Positions 22,922-35,604 of a stretch of 64,000 nt of DNA are shown piece by piece. The translations under genes were made by a program, and so were the position numbers. The stretch is taken from positions 48,291 to 112,290 of the forward strand of contig CALYLX010000003.1 of the NCBI GenBank assembly GCA_944990035.1, given 5' to 3'. Below the pieces are notes generated by a model, which had not been told where the DNA came from, did no database searches, and was given only the letters and a program-made list of their open reading frames with translations. The stretch is from Clitopilus passeckerianus (Eukaryota > Basidiomycota > Agaricomycetes > Agaricales > Entolomataceae). Each line of letters begins with the position of its first letter. Positions within the stretch are counted from its first letter, which is position 1.

Positions 22922-23964
22922 ATGACCACAATTACCCGCAACCTCCCTTGGTTTGTTCGCGATCTCGGCGTGTCTATCGTTGGTGAGGTATGTTACGTCT
23001 ACGACGTTGTTCGTGGCTACAGCTGACGTGAACTTGCTGATTCTAGAAATGCTACACGTCACTCATCGAGAACCTTAACGTTGGAGATGTTGAGTGTATC
23101 AAGTACTCGCTGTCGAAAGGCCTTGGGCTAGGCATCGTAGTTGGAGGCTCAATAATGAAGCTCCCACAGATTCTGCTCAGTAAGAACCATTCCTTCTCCT
23201 GATTTCTTTGGCTAATTCGGACAACAGTAACAAATGCAGGATCAGCACGCGGACTATCCTTCTCCGCTTACGTGTTGGAGACCCTTTCGTATGCTATTAC
23301 ACTGGCATACTCGTACAGGAACAATTTCCCCTTCTCAACTTATGGAGAGAACCTATTCCTGACCGTCCAAAATGCGATAATTACCCTCTTGATCATCGGG
23401 TACACCCCACTCTCGACAAAGTCCCAGTACCCAAAGAGCACCAACATTATGTTTGGCACACTCTCTATGGCTGCAGGAGCCGCTCTCCTCTATAGCATGC
23501 CTACCGAGACCCTCTCGCTTCTACAGCTTTCCACCCTCCCCCTATCGCTCTTCTCAAAATTGCCTCAAATCAGGCAAAATGCTCGTGCTGGGTCCACTGG
23601 CCAACTCTCCACCTTTGCAGTCGTTTCTCAGATTGCAGGATGCCTGGCGAGACTCTTCACCAACGCCACTGAAACTCGTGACAACATCGTTGCTGCGGGC
23701 TTCGCCCTTGCCCTCATTCTAAACGTCGTCCTCGGCGCACAAATGTACATGTACTGGGGCCGTTCCGAAGTTGACGTCAAAGAGAAGGACGAAAAGGTTG
23801 AGATGCAGAATACCCCTTACGCATCAGAGAGCGAGAAGCCACGCGGACCCGCTCCCTACAATCCCGCACCATGGCAAAACACACCAACTCACCGTGTGGC
23901 CACACCTCCCCCACGCACGGCGTCGGCTAGTGGAAGCAGGAAATGGTCTAGGAAGGTTGATTAA
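22922..23964 (+). CDS. MPDU1: MPDU1/Lec35-type PQ-loop membrane protein
   Basis: MPDU1 is an ER membrane protein needed to use dolichol-phosphate-mannose and -glucose in N-glycan and GPI assembly. Exons 22922-22987, 23047-23179 and 23240-23964 join to 307 aa. The two PQ-loop repeats are clear: GGSIMKLPQILLRSARGLSF and LFSKLPQIRQNARAGSTGQL, each with the Pro-Gln dipeptide. TM segments follow both (YVLETLSYAITLAY, AAGFALALILNVVLGAQMY). The fungal C-terminal tail (about 70 aa, charged then Pro/Thr-rich) is not conserved. The gene is divergent from the BRCT gene across about 260 bases. STT3, another N-glycosylation gene, lies 30 kb downstream, probably by chance. Confidence 0.9.
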
Positions 23965-24241
23965 TTCATTCGTGGATGTGACCTAGTATTGATGCCTTAC
24001 TATTCTATTTAATCCATATTGGTTGATATCCTTCTGTGTTGCATGTGTGCCTCGCCTCAATCCGACAGCAAAAACCTTCAATATCAAGCATGGTCTGAGT
24101 CATTGCGCCGGCTTCGCAATGGCAACTGCTGTTTATTCACTAATTTATTACGATCTATTACGAGGGCAACATGGGGAAAGGGGTTTATTTGATTTCTTTA
24201 CAGGGATTTTAGGGACAAATGTATCAATACATGCGTTTGCG

Positions 24242-27200
24242 TTAATTGACCGCGAGGTTTCCACGAAGCTCTGCCCATCCCGGTGCTTTCACGACGTTGA
24301 CGGTTGCTGTTTTGCTTGAGGCAATCGTAGCCCGCTTGGTGAGCTCGAGCTTGGTCAGTTTAGCCCCAGTCGAGTCTATAACATGAATCAGTTGGGTGCC
24401 CAGAGGTGGACCGTAGCGAGTCTTACTGAGAGCCCAGAAGGAGATGAGGACGTCGTTCTTGCCATGGTGATTGAGGATGCCTTCTGGGATTGGGAAGCTG
24501 ATTTGCGGGCCCAAGGAGGAGAGGAACCTATTGGACGTTAGTCTTCCTCTTTTGAACCTAGGGTGCGGACTGGCTTACCTTCCGAATTGCCACCCGTTGA
24601 CGTAGATGAGAACACGGTGGGGAGCCACCTTGTTCAGTTCGAAGTCGAAGGCGAGAGGAATGTCCGATCCGACGGGGAGGTTCAGGTCGAAAGTGGTGCG
24701 GTAAACCGTTACTCCAGCTTTCGTGATACCATCGTAAGGCGAGCAGGTTTGCCAAGAGGATGCATCGTAGCCAGGAAGGTGGGCACCTGCGGGTGACTTT
24801 GAGCGAGACCGTTTGCTTCAGAACCTGATAACTTACCGACGCGCTCGAACCAATACCCTCCCTCGTTGTAGGGGCCACGAACATGATCAGGGGCATTCTC
24901 GCCTCCGACATCTTTTGAGGGCTTGGTCAATACGAGGATGATCTTCATTGAAGGTACGCGTACTTCCTGCAACTTTCCAGACCGTAAAGTCTTTGCCATC
25001 ATTTGACAAGAGCTTGTATCCTCGGATTCCACGAGGTGTCTTGAACTCGTCGTCAACATTGTCTATGGGGTCGCGTTACTCAGACCAGTCCGAAGAGCCT
25101 TTAACGCGGGAACTCACAATCCTGGTTCAACCCAGTTGAATCATGAATAACTGTGAGGACGTTATCACCAGGAACGAGCTGGTCGGAAGTAAAGTTGAAA
25201 GTAGGGGAGAGAATGTCCACGCCTTGCTGGCTGTGAGAACTGCCTTCGCCAGATCCTAAGAAGTGGCCGTTGAGGAAGGCAGAGTATCCAAAGGAGAAGC
25301 CGCTGCAAAATGTTATTGGAGGCACTGGACGGTGAGACACAATCCACTCACCCCTGGATAGAGAGCTGCACTCCAGTCGCGGTGCCATTAAAGTGACCGC
25401 GCCAGACCCATTGGCCAGCATGGAAGCCGTATCTACAAGCTAATCAATTGGCGTTCGAGCCAAACAGAGAAACCGAGTGCTTACTCTCCAGCATATAAGA
25501 TATTCTAGGATATGTCCAATTGAGTTCAGCCAAGGAGGGCGGAAATGTGAAGCTTACCTTTCCGGCGCTAGGTTTCTGAGGACGAGTGGTAGATGTCTTA
25601 TTCGCAACAACCCATTTGCTGTCATCAAAAGTAGCATTCAGCTCAGGCAGGGAGTCGGCACATTTCCATTCGACACTCTTCAAGGAAGGAATTTGAGCAT
25701 TGTTGAGATTTCCAGGGAATCCGATGGAGCCTCGTAAGCTCTTCAGCTCGCTCCGTGAAACCTTGACGGGTACACCATTCCATGTGATTGCAGTGTATGT
25801 TGCAGGTGCAAAGACATCAATGGTCGTCGTGCTGTTCAAATCTCCAGTCAGGCGGAGCGTGGATCCACTTGCGGTAACATTTCGTAGCAGGTAGGGACCA
25901 TTGACGAGAACGCTAGCCTGTGAAGGTCCGAGGTCGTAATGAGGGAAACCTGTTCCTTGGCTGGCTAACTTCGGAGCCCAGAAACCTGAGGCGGTCTTTT
26001 TATCCGCGACGATTATACGTTTGCTACCAAATTCTGCTATCGTGATTCCGGAGGGGGAGCCGGATAGCGTAATGACCTGATAGAAATTAGTAGAGGAAGG
26101 TCCAAATGTTAAAGGAAATACTTACTCCACCACCGGAGGACGCCTTGATTGATTTCGAGCCAAGGATGTTGACCTGGGAGCTACCTGTATTCTCGATTGC
26201 AATTTCGACATATTGACCTTCGAGGGCATAAGCGAGTAGGACGTCGACCTGATGTACAGAGGTCAACTTTTTCTCGGAGCGGAAGCGGAAATAACGTTAC
26301 CTTGTCGATGGTTGTCCATGTCATAACCTGAGCAGATGACTTCAGCACCACATCGGAATTTGAACTATAGGGCAACAAACCTCTGCTGTCGAATACTGAA
26401 GGCGAGATGAGCCGAAAGGATAATTTGTAACGATGATTTTGGATTCTCTTCCTGCAAGCGTCAAATTCCCGCTCTTTGGGATGGTAAACTGGCCACCACT
26501 TGTTGTATTGACTCGGAGGGTGAAGTCAGTGTTCGTGATCTTGGTGTTCGTCTTTTGCCTGACGACGTAGAAGTTAGCACCGGAGGAGGGTGACGTGAGA
26601 TGAGTTGTATAGATGTCGCTAGAGTTGCTGTATGCAGTGCCGCTGCCGACGGTTCCATTACCAACTCTCCCGACAAGGAGATAATCTGCAGAGGCGTGCA
26701 GGAAGTAGGATTGGAGTTTGATCTCATGAAGTTTTGGAGTGATTGTTCTGTCTTCCCGAATTGCCTAGTAGAGGTAAAGAATGAGCAAACTGTCTTGTCC
26801 ACCGGGACCAAATCTCGTACTGCTCCATAACTGCGTCGAGGTTAACGTATGAATGCCTTGCAAAGCTTTAGCACTCACTCGTAGCTGGAATAGATTGTGT
26901 GGGTATGCATATTTCCCCAGTTAGTGCCACCTACACCCTACATGAGCAAAATAGGGTCCGCTGAGAATAGCGCGAAATGTACCATAGGTCATGTATAGGT
27001 TTTGCAGGGCAGCGCCAGACGCATAGTTATTCTGCAGCACGTAACAACTGTAAGGAAATGAGACATGAATTCACGAAGAATTCATCTCACCTTGTAGTAA
27101 ACCTTGACAGGAAGTTAGAAGAATGCACGGAGGAGAGCTCATGTTACTCACATTCGCAAACTGCTCGTTTATAAGTTGATAGCATTGATCATATCCCGGG

Positions 27201-28915
27201 CCAGACCAGTAAGAGAATGCACCACCTACGAAGAGCGTGTTACCTCAGGCAGCGTCAATCGCTCAGAAGAATCACACACCTTGCCATTCGAATAATGCTA
27301 ATGGCTCAGCAGGATTCAAACGCTGATGGCTTGTATCAAATTCTGGAGAAAATATGTCACGCCAATTTCGAAGAGATTCCACGGAGCAGAACTTACGAGT
27401 CGAGAGTTCAGCCCATTGAGTTGGCTTGTCGCAATCAAACCCAAGTGGGTACCTGGCTGGATGTCAAGCTGCGGTCCCGAACTAAACAGTCAAGTTGCTT
27501 ACCCGTCCCATCCGTAACTGTTTAGTTTCGTCAGTAACCTGCTAACATTTGAGATCTGAAAGACACTAACAGATCGACCTTCCCGGGGCCCTTGAATGCG
27601 AACTGGCCGCCGGCATTTTTATCGTTATGAATGGTCGGGATCTTGGTCAAACCGCCTTCGCGGTACGTATCAATGATATCCTGCATGTGCTCGCTCAGAC
27701 CGGGGATCTTGAGTGATGCACTTGTGAAATATTCATTCTCGCTCTGAATTGCTGAAGTTGAGCGTCAGTAAAGTAGTCTAGGTAGAAAAGGTGGAGGGTC
27801 AATGACCTATGACAGGCCCATTCGGATACTGCAGAAAATTGTTACATATGATAACAAAGAAGAGTTCTTTCAGAGTACGCACCTGATAAGGAGTGGTAAG
27901 CTTTGCGAATTCGAGTAGGCTGTGAATCTTTCAGAATGGTCCATTCGAGCCACCAACAAGTCAATCTTACTAGGGCCGCCATGCTTCTCGGTAGTCGGTT
28001 GCGTTGGTCCTCGCCAATCCCGGCAGGTTGGCCACCCATCCGGGAATTCCACCTATCAACTGTATGAGTAGATATTCTTACACCCTCAGCGAGAGATCAA
28101 CACACCACCAGCTGTCTCGGCGTTCACATACGGCCTGCAACCACCGCATAAGTTAGTATCGTGTAGTGTAGAGCGAGATGCTGAGTCACCCTGGTCGAAC
28201 AACTACTAATACGCCAACTTCCTTTGCAACTTGATAGAATTTGGTGAGGTCATTGTGTTCCGTAAAGCGAAGTTCTTTGGCATTTGGCGCGGTCAATCCC
28301 CAATGCCCTGACGATTTATGATGTCAGCCTCCACTTATGAGAAAGAAAGGAAGGATGTACAGTATACGGACACTCCATTGAAACCAGCAGCCTATCGGAA
28401 CGTCCTTGTGAGTTGGCATCTTCCAATGTGCGCGTCTCGTCTCACCTTGAATCTGTAATCACACCAGCGGTTAGCTTGAGAACTGCTTCCAGCGAACATA
28501 CAAGCACTCACTTCTCCAATACATCCCTCCACAGTTCAGGGGCTGGCAGGCGGAACGGGTGGAACTCCCCGGAGAAGAACATCACGCGCTTCGTTGACAT
28601 GTCAGTTTCTGAACATTAGAATAGAGATGAGGTCACAACCTTCCCATCGAGAAGCACCGAATGCTGATCGAAGGCGACAGAAGCTTGGGATTTGCCCTTG
28701 TAAAAATTGACTTGGAGCACCAGGAAGGAATCTGAGCGTCTGCCTGGCAAGCTTCGAGGTAGGATGAACTCACGATTTCCCTCGGGGACAACGTATTTGG
28801 AGCTTTCATCGTTTGGGGATTGTCGCGGTATAAGGTAAGCGTTGGCGCCCGCTCCCACTCCAAACGAGGAGGAGAGCAACGGCAAAGCGAGAAGAAGGCT
28901 TGCAAGTCGGTTCAT
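24242..28915 (-). CDS. Secreted GH35 beta-galactosidase
   Basis: The enzyme hydrolyses terminal beta-D-galactose, for example in pectin side chains and galactans. The gene spans 4.7 kb with about twenty short exons, for a protein near 1000 aa. [19 protein letters not shown] is a signal peptide. Family landmarks in order: [14 protein letters not shown], the TIM-barrel start [24 protein letters not shown], the acid/base Glu in AIQSENEYF (exon starting near 27752), and the nucleophile region [18 protein letters not shown] split by an intron near 27270. Beta-rich C-terminal domains follow ([17 protein letters not shown]). The stop is at 24244-24242. I did not fix every exon edge. No disabling change was seen in the motifs checked. 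It leads the secreted-protein neighbourhood that continues to 48.7 kb. Confidence 0.88.
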
Positions 28916-30344
28916 GGCCCGATGTCGGTAGGAGATCCCAGTAATGGACTCTAAATACTCCCCGACTCGCGGCCTTGATGCGGAAGGCGCGATTTATGTT
29001 GAGCACAAACTGTGGAGAGCGACATGGCGCGCGTGAGTAGGAAGGTCATGCGTTCTTTTTTCCGATGCTTCTGTCTGCCTGGCGGTCCGTCTCTCGGTTA
29101 GTGAAGGCGAGAGCAGTGGTGATAACAGAGAGGGTATTGGAATGGCACATAACAAAACGCACTGCGACAAGTACACTTTGTTCCACGCACGCCCAATTAT
29201 GATTGGTATGCCCTGTTCAGGTACCTTTTCAGCTATATTTCGTGCACCGATGGATTCACCTGGGACGTACTGAGGATGAGCGGCTCCCGGGCCGGGAGAA
29301 GCATCGTTGATCCTAGACAACTCCAAAATCATGGGAACTGCCCCGTCTTCATAGAAGCAGATAGAAGCAGGATACGAAGAGTTCGACATGTGCATATGGC
29401 GACCTGTGAGGTCAGCTGCTAGCATGAGGACGGGTAAGTGTCGGTTCTGGAAGTAAGGAAGAGATGGACCGACGATGGGAACTCCGAGCTTCAATCAGGA
29501 TGATGTGGCGTCATGGAGCCATTAGCGCAGACGGCAAAGGGGAATAATCGCAGGAAGGAAATGAAATGAAGAAGGACAGTATCACGGAAGTAGAGTTAAC
29601 ACGGCCAGTCAAGACCTTTGGTATGTCAAATTTGGCCATGTTCATCAAAAGTATCTCGTATCTCGACAACAAGGTATACCAGGACGAATAGAGAACTTGG
29701 TTTCTCGGTGTTTAGGAGAAGGTCTTGCCCGCAAGCTAGCTAGCTCGGATGCAGATGACTGATCAGTAAGTCGTCAGTCCTGGATCAGAAAAGAGAGCCT
29801 TGATATGCGCTATAGATAGACTGGCTGGGAGAACGGTGTAGTCTCTTGTTCATTTCGAGGCCAGTACTTTATTCGGGACGATGAACGAGTATCGTATGAT
29901 CCTGCAGGCAGAAGATGCCACCCAAATCAAGTAAGAGCAGAGGCGGAGGGCTATTGAGCTGCTACGAGAAAATCGTGACCGAATTCATAGCCAAACGCAA
30001 AGAAACGGGATCACAAATACTCGTGATACACAACACAAGACCCGAAGGTATCTTGCACACGATAGAGGAGCCTCTAGAGAACATAAATAGTTGGCATTGG
30101 AGACCTCAACTGAAAATGACACTTGGTGAGGAGCAAAGCGGTGGTTGTTTGCATCTGTTAGTCTGACCCAAGCTCCATGCGTCGGTCTGATCTCCCCTTT
30201 GCCTACTAACTTCGAGGGGACGTTCAAGTGTATGTCATCGACGTATTCATGGCAAGCCTTCTATTCGCTCCATCGTATTGTACGATAATGGTATAAAAAG
30301 GGTCCTTGCTCCAGAGAGAGGACAATACTCCAGCGCCTCGACCC
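28916..30344. other. Region between beta-galactosidase and the secreted-protein array
   Basis: Divergent promoters plus a 500-base minus-strand open frame (28994-29494, containing AADLTGRHMHMSNSSYPASI and PEQGIPIIIGRAWNKVYLS). It has no ATG at its head, no recognised family and no confirmed introns. A plus-strand frame from 29915 (MPPKSSKSRGGG) is short and unsupported. I do not call either as a gene. Confidence 0.35.
30292..30299 (+). promoter_or_regulatory. TATA box, secreted copy 1
   Basis: TATAAAAA lies 53 bases before the ATG of copy 1. Confidence 0.6.
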
Positions 30345-30880
30345 ATGAATTTCCTTAAACTTGCTGCTTTAACTGTCTTCGCCGCCTCAGCCTCAGCCCA
30401 ACGTATAGATATCGGTTATCCCCAAGATGGAGCATCTGTAGCCCCAGGATCCAATTTGGTTGTAGAGGTCGATCGACCAGTAGGTCATGTTGTAGTTCGT
30501 TCTGCAATTCTGGAGTTCAGTTTCTACGTAGAATTCGTTAAGCGCCTCGACTGAGGTTTCGATCGTCGTTGCGTTGGCGTCTTGCGCCACCTCCGGCTGT
30601 CGGGCTGCTTCCGAGCAGCTGGGCACTGTCCTCTATAACGGAGGATACAACCCTCAATACCATCCCGAGGCGGGGTATCAGAAACCCCCTCATCAGAACT
30701 TTACGGTGTCTGTCCCATCCGGGACTTCAACAGGTCTTGCGCAGCTGAACGTTGTCCATGTTGCCCTGATTGGGGTAAGTTCGTTCCTCAGCGAAGGCTT
30801 CTCAATAGCTAAAGGAGGTCAATTAGGCCGGGCAAACACCATTCATGGAAACGCAGAATATCACCGTCAAGGTCAATTAG
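30345..30880 (+). CDS. NIS1-like small secreted protein, copy 1
   Basis: Exons 30345-30479, 30532-30774 and 30827-30880, both introns phase 0, give 143 aa. The signal peptide is MNFLKLAALTVFAASASA, then QRIDIGYPQDGASVAPGS. A Cys pair (SCATSGC), LGTVLYNGGYNPQYH, the core QNFTVSVPSG and HVALIG/AGQTPF complete the fold; the last exon ends ITVKVN. The pattern of a short beta-sandwich-like secreted protein matches what I know of the NIS1 family, a fungal secreted group whose studied members suppress plant immune signalling. That assignment rests on memory of the pattern, not a search. It pairs best with copy 2. Confidence 0.88.
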
Positions 30881-31963
30881 CAAATCGCATTGAACAGTAG
30901 CCCCCGACGGACCACAGACCTCCCTAACAGATATCCAAATTAATTCGGTATAATGTTGTAATTTTAGCACATAGCAAACGACCTTATTGGGGTCTCGAAA
31001 TTCCGCCCGACCTGATTCATTCCAAGCCGCAGTCGAGGGCGCACACAGGCTTTCGGGCTTGGTACCCCTCGACTTCTAAGAATACACGACCATCATTCTG
31101 GCAGTAATGAAATAGTTATTTCATGAAACCGGATGTCCATCTCTTCAGGAAATACCAACGCCTTGTTGCCCTTGACTTCTGAATCCTAGGTGATGCCCAC
31201 AGGCCCGCAAAGATCGGAAGAGGCGCGTTTGGTAGAGAAATAGCCACTGAGAAATACAGTGGTTCTTCGGTGACGTCATGGGGGGAAGAGGATCAATGGT
31301 TGCTTCGAGATATGTATTCTGCTAGTCTTGAGTTCACAGGAAGATCGAAACATGAAAGTCAGCCTGGGAGTTTGTAGGGCATGCTAGCCCGAGGCGTGGT
31401 TACGAATTCTGCTGGTGGCCAATTTTCGCGAAAGGAGAAAACACAGTGAGCAAACTGATAGGTGATGCACTGACAGGGTGGCACAATCCATGTCGTTATT
31501 CGGTTTCCTTTAGGGCGACAAATGTTGCCGACTCCAAGGGACATGTTTTGCCAGCACTGCATTAAATTTCGTGGCATCCACGACCAGAGCTCTCGTATAG
31601 AAAGTTTCATGAAGTGTGCCGTTCTAGCTGAGCGGAATCGTCAGCAAAGACCGTGATGAACTTGAAAGTCGAAGTCACTTGCAGGCGACGGCAATTGCCA
31701 GTGGCACTCACAGTATTTATCGGTGTTAGTTCCGGGAGTCGTCGGGATCTTTGCCGAATTTCCTCTGACATCACAGCCTGTGCATTCAAGGGTTCGTTCC
31801 TCGCACTCATGGCATCGGCGTGTTTCACCGTCGTTTCGTCTATTCTTATTCGAACTAGGCTTGAAGAAAGCGTATATAAGGAGCCTCTTTGAACCTTAGA
31901 AAACAAAGAACCACCTCTCTAAGATACTTGAATTTGCCTCGCCGATTTCTGACACTGGCCATC
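30881..31963. other. Spacer between copies 1 and 2
   Basis: About 1.1 kb. I looked for the QNFTV, LYNG and signal-peptide segments in all frames and found no decayed copy. The last 100 bases are the promoter of copy 2. Confidence 0.4.
31873..31880 (+). promoter_or_regulatory. TATA box, secreted copy 2
   Basis: TATATAAG lies 91 bases before the ATG of copy 2. Confidence 0.5.
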
Positions 31964-32499
31964 ATGAAATTCACTCAATTCGCGACTTTCGCCGCCCTCG
32001 TTGCTGCTGTATCTGCTCAGAGCATCCAAATAGGATACCCTCAGGATGGCGCGACTGTCGCCGCTGGCTCTGATCTTGTCGTCGAAATCGACCGACCAGT
32101 GAGTTCAATTCACCTTCTCAATGGAAATAGGATGCTCAACGGACACGCCTTGTCAGAACTCTCTGTCTGGCTCAACCGAGGTCGCAATTGTGATTGGTGT
32201 GACTTCTTGCGCAGCAAACCCATGCCGCCCACCTACAGACATCATGGGCCAAATTCTCTATAATGGCGAGTATAAGCCAGAATACCACAGCGTTGGAAAG
32301 CCTCCACACCAGAACTTCACTGTCACGGTCCCCGCCAATCTGGCTAAGGGAGCGGCTCAAATCAATGTCGCCCATGTAACTCTCATCGGGGTAAGTACTA
32401 CTGCCTAACTGCTGGCATATCGAGCTGAAATGTGTTCTTTGATAGGCTGGTCTTGCACCCATCCTTGAAACAAGGAACGTTACCGTTAACGTCAACTAA
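31964..32499 (+). CDS. NIS1-like small secreted protein, copy 2
   Basis: Exons 31964-32098, 32157-32390 and 32446-32499 (phase 0 introns) give 140 aa. Signal peptide MKFTQFATFAALVAAVSA, then QSIQIGYPQDGATVAAGSD. After the first intron comes NSLSGSTEVAIVIGVTSC, the Cys pair SCAANPC, MGQILYNGEYKPEYH and QNFTVTVPANL. The 18-codon last exon reads AGLAPILETRNVTVNVN. Closest to copy 1 in both the first exon and the last (shared IGYPQDGA, VDRP/IDRP and a final VN). Confidence 0.9.
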
Positions 32500-32966
32500 T
32501 TCAGACGATCTTTGACCGAACGACATCACCACCTATTCATACGACCTACTTATTTGAAGTCAGTAATGTAATCAATAATGCACGATATACCCTTTGGCCT
32601 TCTTTACCCTATTCTCACTGGCTACCCCCTATAAGCTCTTTGGCGGCAGACCTTCACCTCCGCTCAAAAACCTTACCCCAAATTTCGTTCTTGCTCAGGA
32701 CTAGTGAGGGCAACGCAAGCTGTTGGTGACAAGCAAATTCAAGAAGGCGATGACAGCCCAGTGGCGGTCTGTCATGCCACAAAGTATATTGAAAGGTCAT
32801 CCGAATAGCAGCAGTTTGCTGTCCATTTGCCTATAGCATGTATTCTAAATTTAACACATTCGAATTCCAGAAGACTTGGCAGGGTCCATCCATCGTTCGT
32901 GCATATAAGACGTTTCTCAAGCTGAAATTTCCCTTTCCTCGCTTTTTCTTCCGCTTGAATCCCAGT
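32500..32966. other. Spacer between copies 2 and 3
   Basis: 3' flank of copy 2 and promoter of copy 3; no other content recognised. Confidence 0.4.
32904..32910 (+). promoter_or_regulatory. TATA box, secreted copy 3
   Basis: TATAAGA lies 63 bases before the ATG of copy 3. Confidence 0.5.
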
Positions 32967-33497
32967 ATGAAGTTCATTGCTACCACCCTCACCAGCCTTG
33001 GGCTTGTTGCAAGCGCATGTGCTCAAGGCATCTTTATTGCATCTCCCTCGGCCGGTGCAACTCTTAAACAGAATCAGAAAGTGACCGTTCAGGTCGTGCG
33101 TCCGGTACGTCGTCTCCTCGTCACTCTAGTACCCAGATGATTTCGAAGCTCACTCGCCCCACAGAACCACATTCAAGCTGCGACAGAGGTCGGAATCGTG
33201 CTTAGTTTGAACGCATGCCCCAACAACAGCTGCCCTCCTGCCGACTCTCAGCTTGGAACCATTCTGTTTAAAGGTCCCTTTGACCCCGAATTCCACGGGC
33301 CTGGTCAACAGTTCCAGAACTTCACGGTCACTATTCCCTCGATCACAGGGCCATCCGACTTGATTGCTACACGGTTCTTCCTCATTGGTGTAAGTGTCCA
33401 CATTTCTCTGGTGGGTCGGCTTGACTGATAAATCTCCTCACAGGCTGGACCAAGCCCAACGATTGGTGGCGCAAACAACCTTGTAACAGTCGTTTAA
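32967..33497 (+). CDS. NIS1-like small secreted protein, copy 3
   Basis: Exons 32967-33104, 33165-33389 and 33444-33497 give 138 aa. Signal peptide MKFIATTLTSLGLVASACA, then QGIFIASPSAGATLKQNQ. Cys pair ACPNNSC, LGTILFKGPFDPEFHGPGQ, QNFTVTIPSITG and DLIATRFFLIG. The last exon is AGPSPTIGGANNLVTVV. Copies 3, 4 and 5 form a subgroup: same ACAQG/VCAQG cleavage region, VQVVRP before intron 1, TGP(S/A/I)DLIATRFF, and an AGP-starting last exon. Confidence 0.9.
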
Positions 33498-34075
33498 GCC
33501 ACGATCAACGAGCTCACTCCCCAGTAATGCGGGAGCGGTATTGGTTGGGTACTGACGCGCATGGACAAACTTACACGCTTCCTTGGTTTTTCCTACGGAC
33601 ACATAGCACTGGGTTAGGTCATGACTGAGCGTAGAACCCATCCCGAGAGTATCACAATCCAGTTAATACGAAGAGGCATAGACTCCCATCTGAGACGCGC
33701 TAAGGCCATTGAAATGAATTGGACAAAGAGAGATATATATCTTCACCTATTCACCTATTCCCGCACATCGACCGAGCCTACATAGGGGCCTACTCTGCCT
33801 TGATCCAATACGTCTTTGTGACGGCAGTCCATTGCGCGGTCAATCCATCCCGTAGGTGGCTGACAGCTTTTGCAAGAGTCTGTCATCCCGTACAGGATAG
33901 GATTCATATCATAACACGTTTCTGCCCCGCATTCCAGCCAATTCTGGCCTCTATGTGGGTTCTAAAATTAGCACACCCTAATTTGAGAGAATACGGCCAG
34001 GGTCTGTCTCGGGGCTGTCGATGGCTTGCGCTTATAAGACATCCAGGTTCTGGACGCTCTAGCTAAACATCTACT
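33498..34075. other. Spacer between copies 3 and 4
   Basis: About 580 bases; promoter of copy 4 at the end. Nothing else recognised. Confidence 0.4.
34033..34038 (+). promoter_or_regulatory. TATA-like box, secreted copy 4
   Basis: TATAAG lies 43 bases before the ATG of copy 4. Confidence 0.45.
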
Positions 34076-34621
34076 ATGAAGTTCATCGCGACAACTCTCG
34101 CCACCCTGGCTCTCATTGCAGGCGCTTGCGCTCAGGGCATCTACATCAATTATCCCCCCGCTGGTGCAACGATTCGCAAGAATAAGAAGCTGACCGTCCA
34201 GGTCGTCCGCCCTGTACGTCACTGTTCAAAATTCCTGGTAGCAGTAGGCAGCTCAATTACTGGTTTACTTAGAATCACATTATATCCGCGACAGAGGTCG
34301 GGCTCGTCATAAGCATGAACGCGTGCCCAGGTGGCACCTGTCCTCCTGCCACCTCTCAGCTCGGAACGATCTTGTACAACGGGCCCTTCAATCCTCAATT
34401 CCATGGATCTGGGCAACCGACTCAGCAGTACCAGAACTTTACGATCAAAGTTCCCGACATCACTGGACCAGCCGATCTAATTGCTACACGATTCTTTGTG
34501 ATTGGTGTAGGTGTTCTTACTTCTCGACTTCGTTGGAAAGACTGACGCTCATGCACGGTGCTGGAAGGCTGGACCTAGCCCGACTATTGGCGGCGCCGAC
34601 AACAAAGTCACAGTGAAGTAG
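34076..34621 (+). CDS. NIS1-like small secreted protein, copy 4
   Basis: Exons 34076-34213, 34273-34506 and 34568-34621 give 141 aa. Signal peptide MKFIATTLATLALIAGACA, then QGIYINYPPAGATIRKNKK. Cys pair ACPGGTC, LGTILYNGPFNPQFHGSGQ, a three-residue insertion (PTQ) before YQNFTIKVPDITG, and DLIATRFFVIG. The last exon is AGPSPTIGGADNKVTVK. First exon and last exon are nearly the same as in copy 3, which points to a direct duplication. Confidence 0.9.
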
Positions 34622-35067
34622 GTTGTAGGCAAGTTCAATGATGATAAGTTTTGTACTTCTTTTTGGACGGGTAATACTAGTCGGGTGTAAGATTCAGTAT
34701 TCACTGTATACACTAGGTTCTTTATGCTTGATTCGAAAAATGACGCGCCTGTACATGAGAGCTATTGGATTGGAATCGATATATCCCAGGTGGACTGATC
34801 GTGCAGTCGGCAGAGGTCTGTGGGGATAGACCGTCGGATGTACTGGACAAACGTTACGCCACAGGGTCGCCGACGTCATTGCTTCCGTTCGGCCAGTGTT
34901 CACCGTTATGGACGGCACGACTTTGCTGGAGGGTTCCTGGCGATCTCAGGCCCACACCTGGAGGCTGAAATCTAAAAATAACTCGTCGCAATCCAAGCAG
35001 GGTCAGTACACACGAAGAGTATAAAGTTCATTGTATGCAGAGCAACCTACATCCATTCAATATTATT
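34622..35067. other. Spacer between copies 4 and 5
   Basis: About 450 bases; promoter of copy 5 at the end. Nothing else recognised. Confidence 0.4.
35020..35026 (+). promoter_or_regulatory. TATA box, secreted copy 5
   Basis: TATAAAG lies 48 bases before the ATG of copy 5. Confidence 0.55.
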
Positions 35068-35604
35068 ATGAAGTTCTTCACTAGTGCTCTTACTGGCTTC
35101 GCTCTGATCGCAAGCGTTTGCGCCCAAGGGATTTACATCGCCTATCCTGCAGCTGGCTCGACGATCACCAAAAACACCCAGCAAGTCGTCCAGGTCGTGC
35201 GTCCTGTAAGTAATAATCTTCAATTTCACCTGGCGTCCCAGGAAATACATGCTGACCACATATTCGTAGAATTCCATCCTAGGTGGCACCGAGGTCGGCC
35301 TCGTCCTCAGCATCAACTCGTGCCCTGGTGGTACTTGCCCTTCCCCTAGCTCTCAGCTCGGAAACGTTCTCTACAACGGTCCTTTCAGCCCTCAGTATCA
35401 CGGGCCTGGGCAGCAATTCCAGAATTTCACGATTACTGTTCCCGATATTACCGGACCTATCGACTTGATTGCTACAAGATTCTTCTACATTGGGGTGCGT
35501 AGTTATTCCTTTCCCCCCAAACAATGAGAACTCACCGTATGGATTTATAGGCTGGGCCCGCACCCGCAATCGGTAGTGCAGACAATCAGTTGACTGTTGC
35601 ATAG
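35068..35604 (+). CDS. NIS1-like small secreted protein, copy 5
   Basis: Exons 35068-35205, 35270-35494 and 35551-35604 give 138 aa. Signal peptide MKFFTSALTGFALIASVCA, then QGIYIAYPAAGSTITKNTQ. After intron 1 comes NSILGGTEVGLVLSINSC; Cys pair SCPGGTC; LGNVLYNGPFSPQYHGPGQ; QNFTITVPDITG; DLIATRFFYIG. The last exon is AGPAPAIGSADNQLTVA. Third member of the 3-4-5 subgroup. Confidence 0.9.

Noticed and set aside
28994..29494. 167-codon minus-strand open frame near the beta-galactosidase
   Set aside because: No ATG at its head and no domain or confirmed introns; length alone is not enough in this GC range.
30881..31963. Hidden or decayed tenth copy of the secreted family in the long spacers (also 35605-36663 and 39747-40642)
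   Set aside because: I searched for the signal peptide, LYNG, QNFTV and 18-codon last exon in these spacers and found none.
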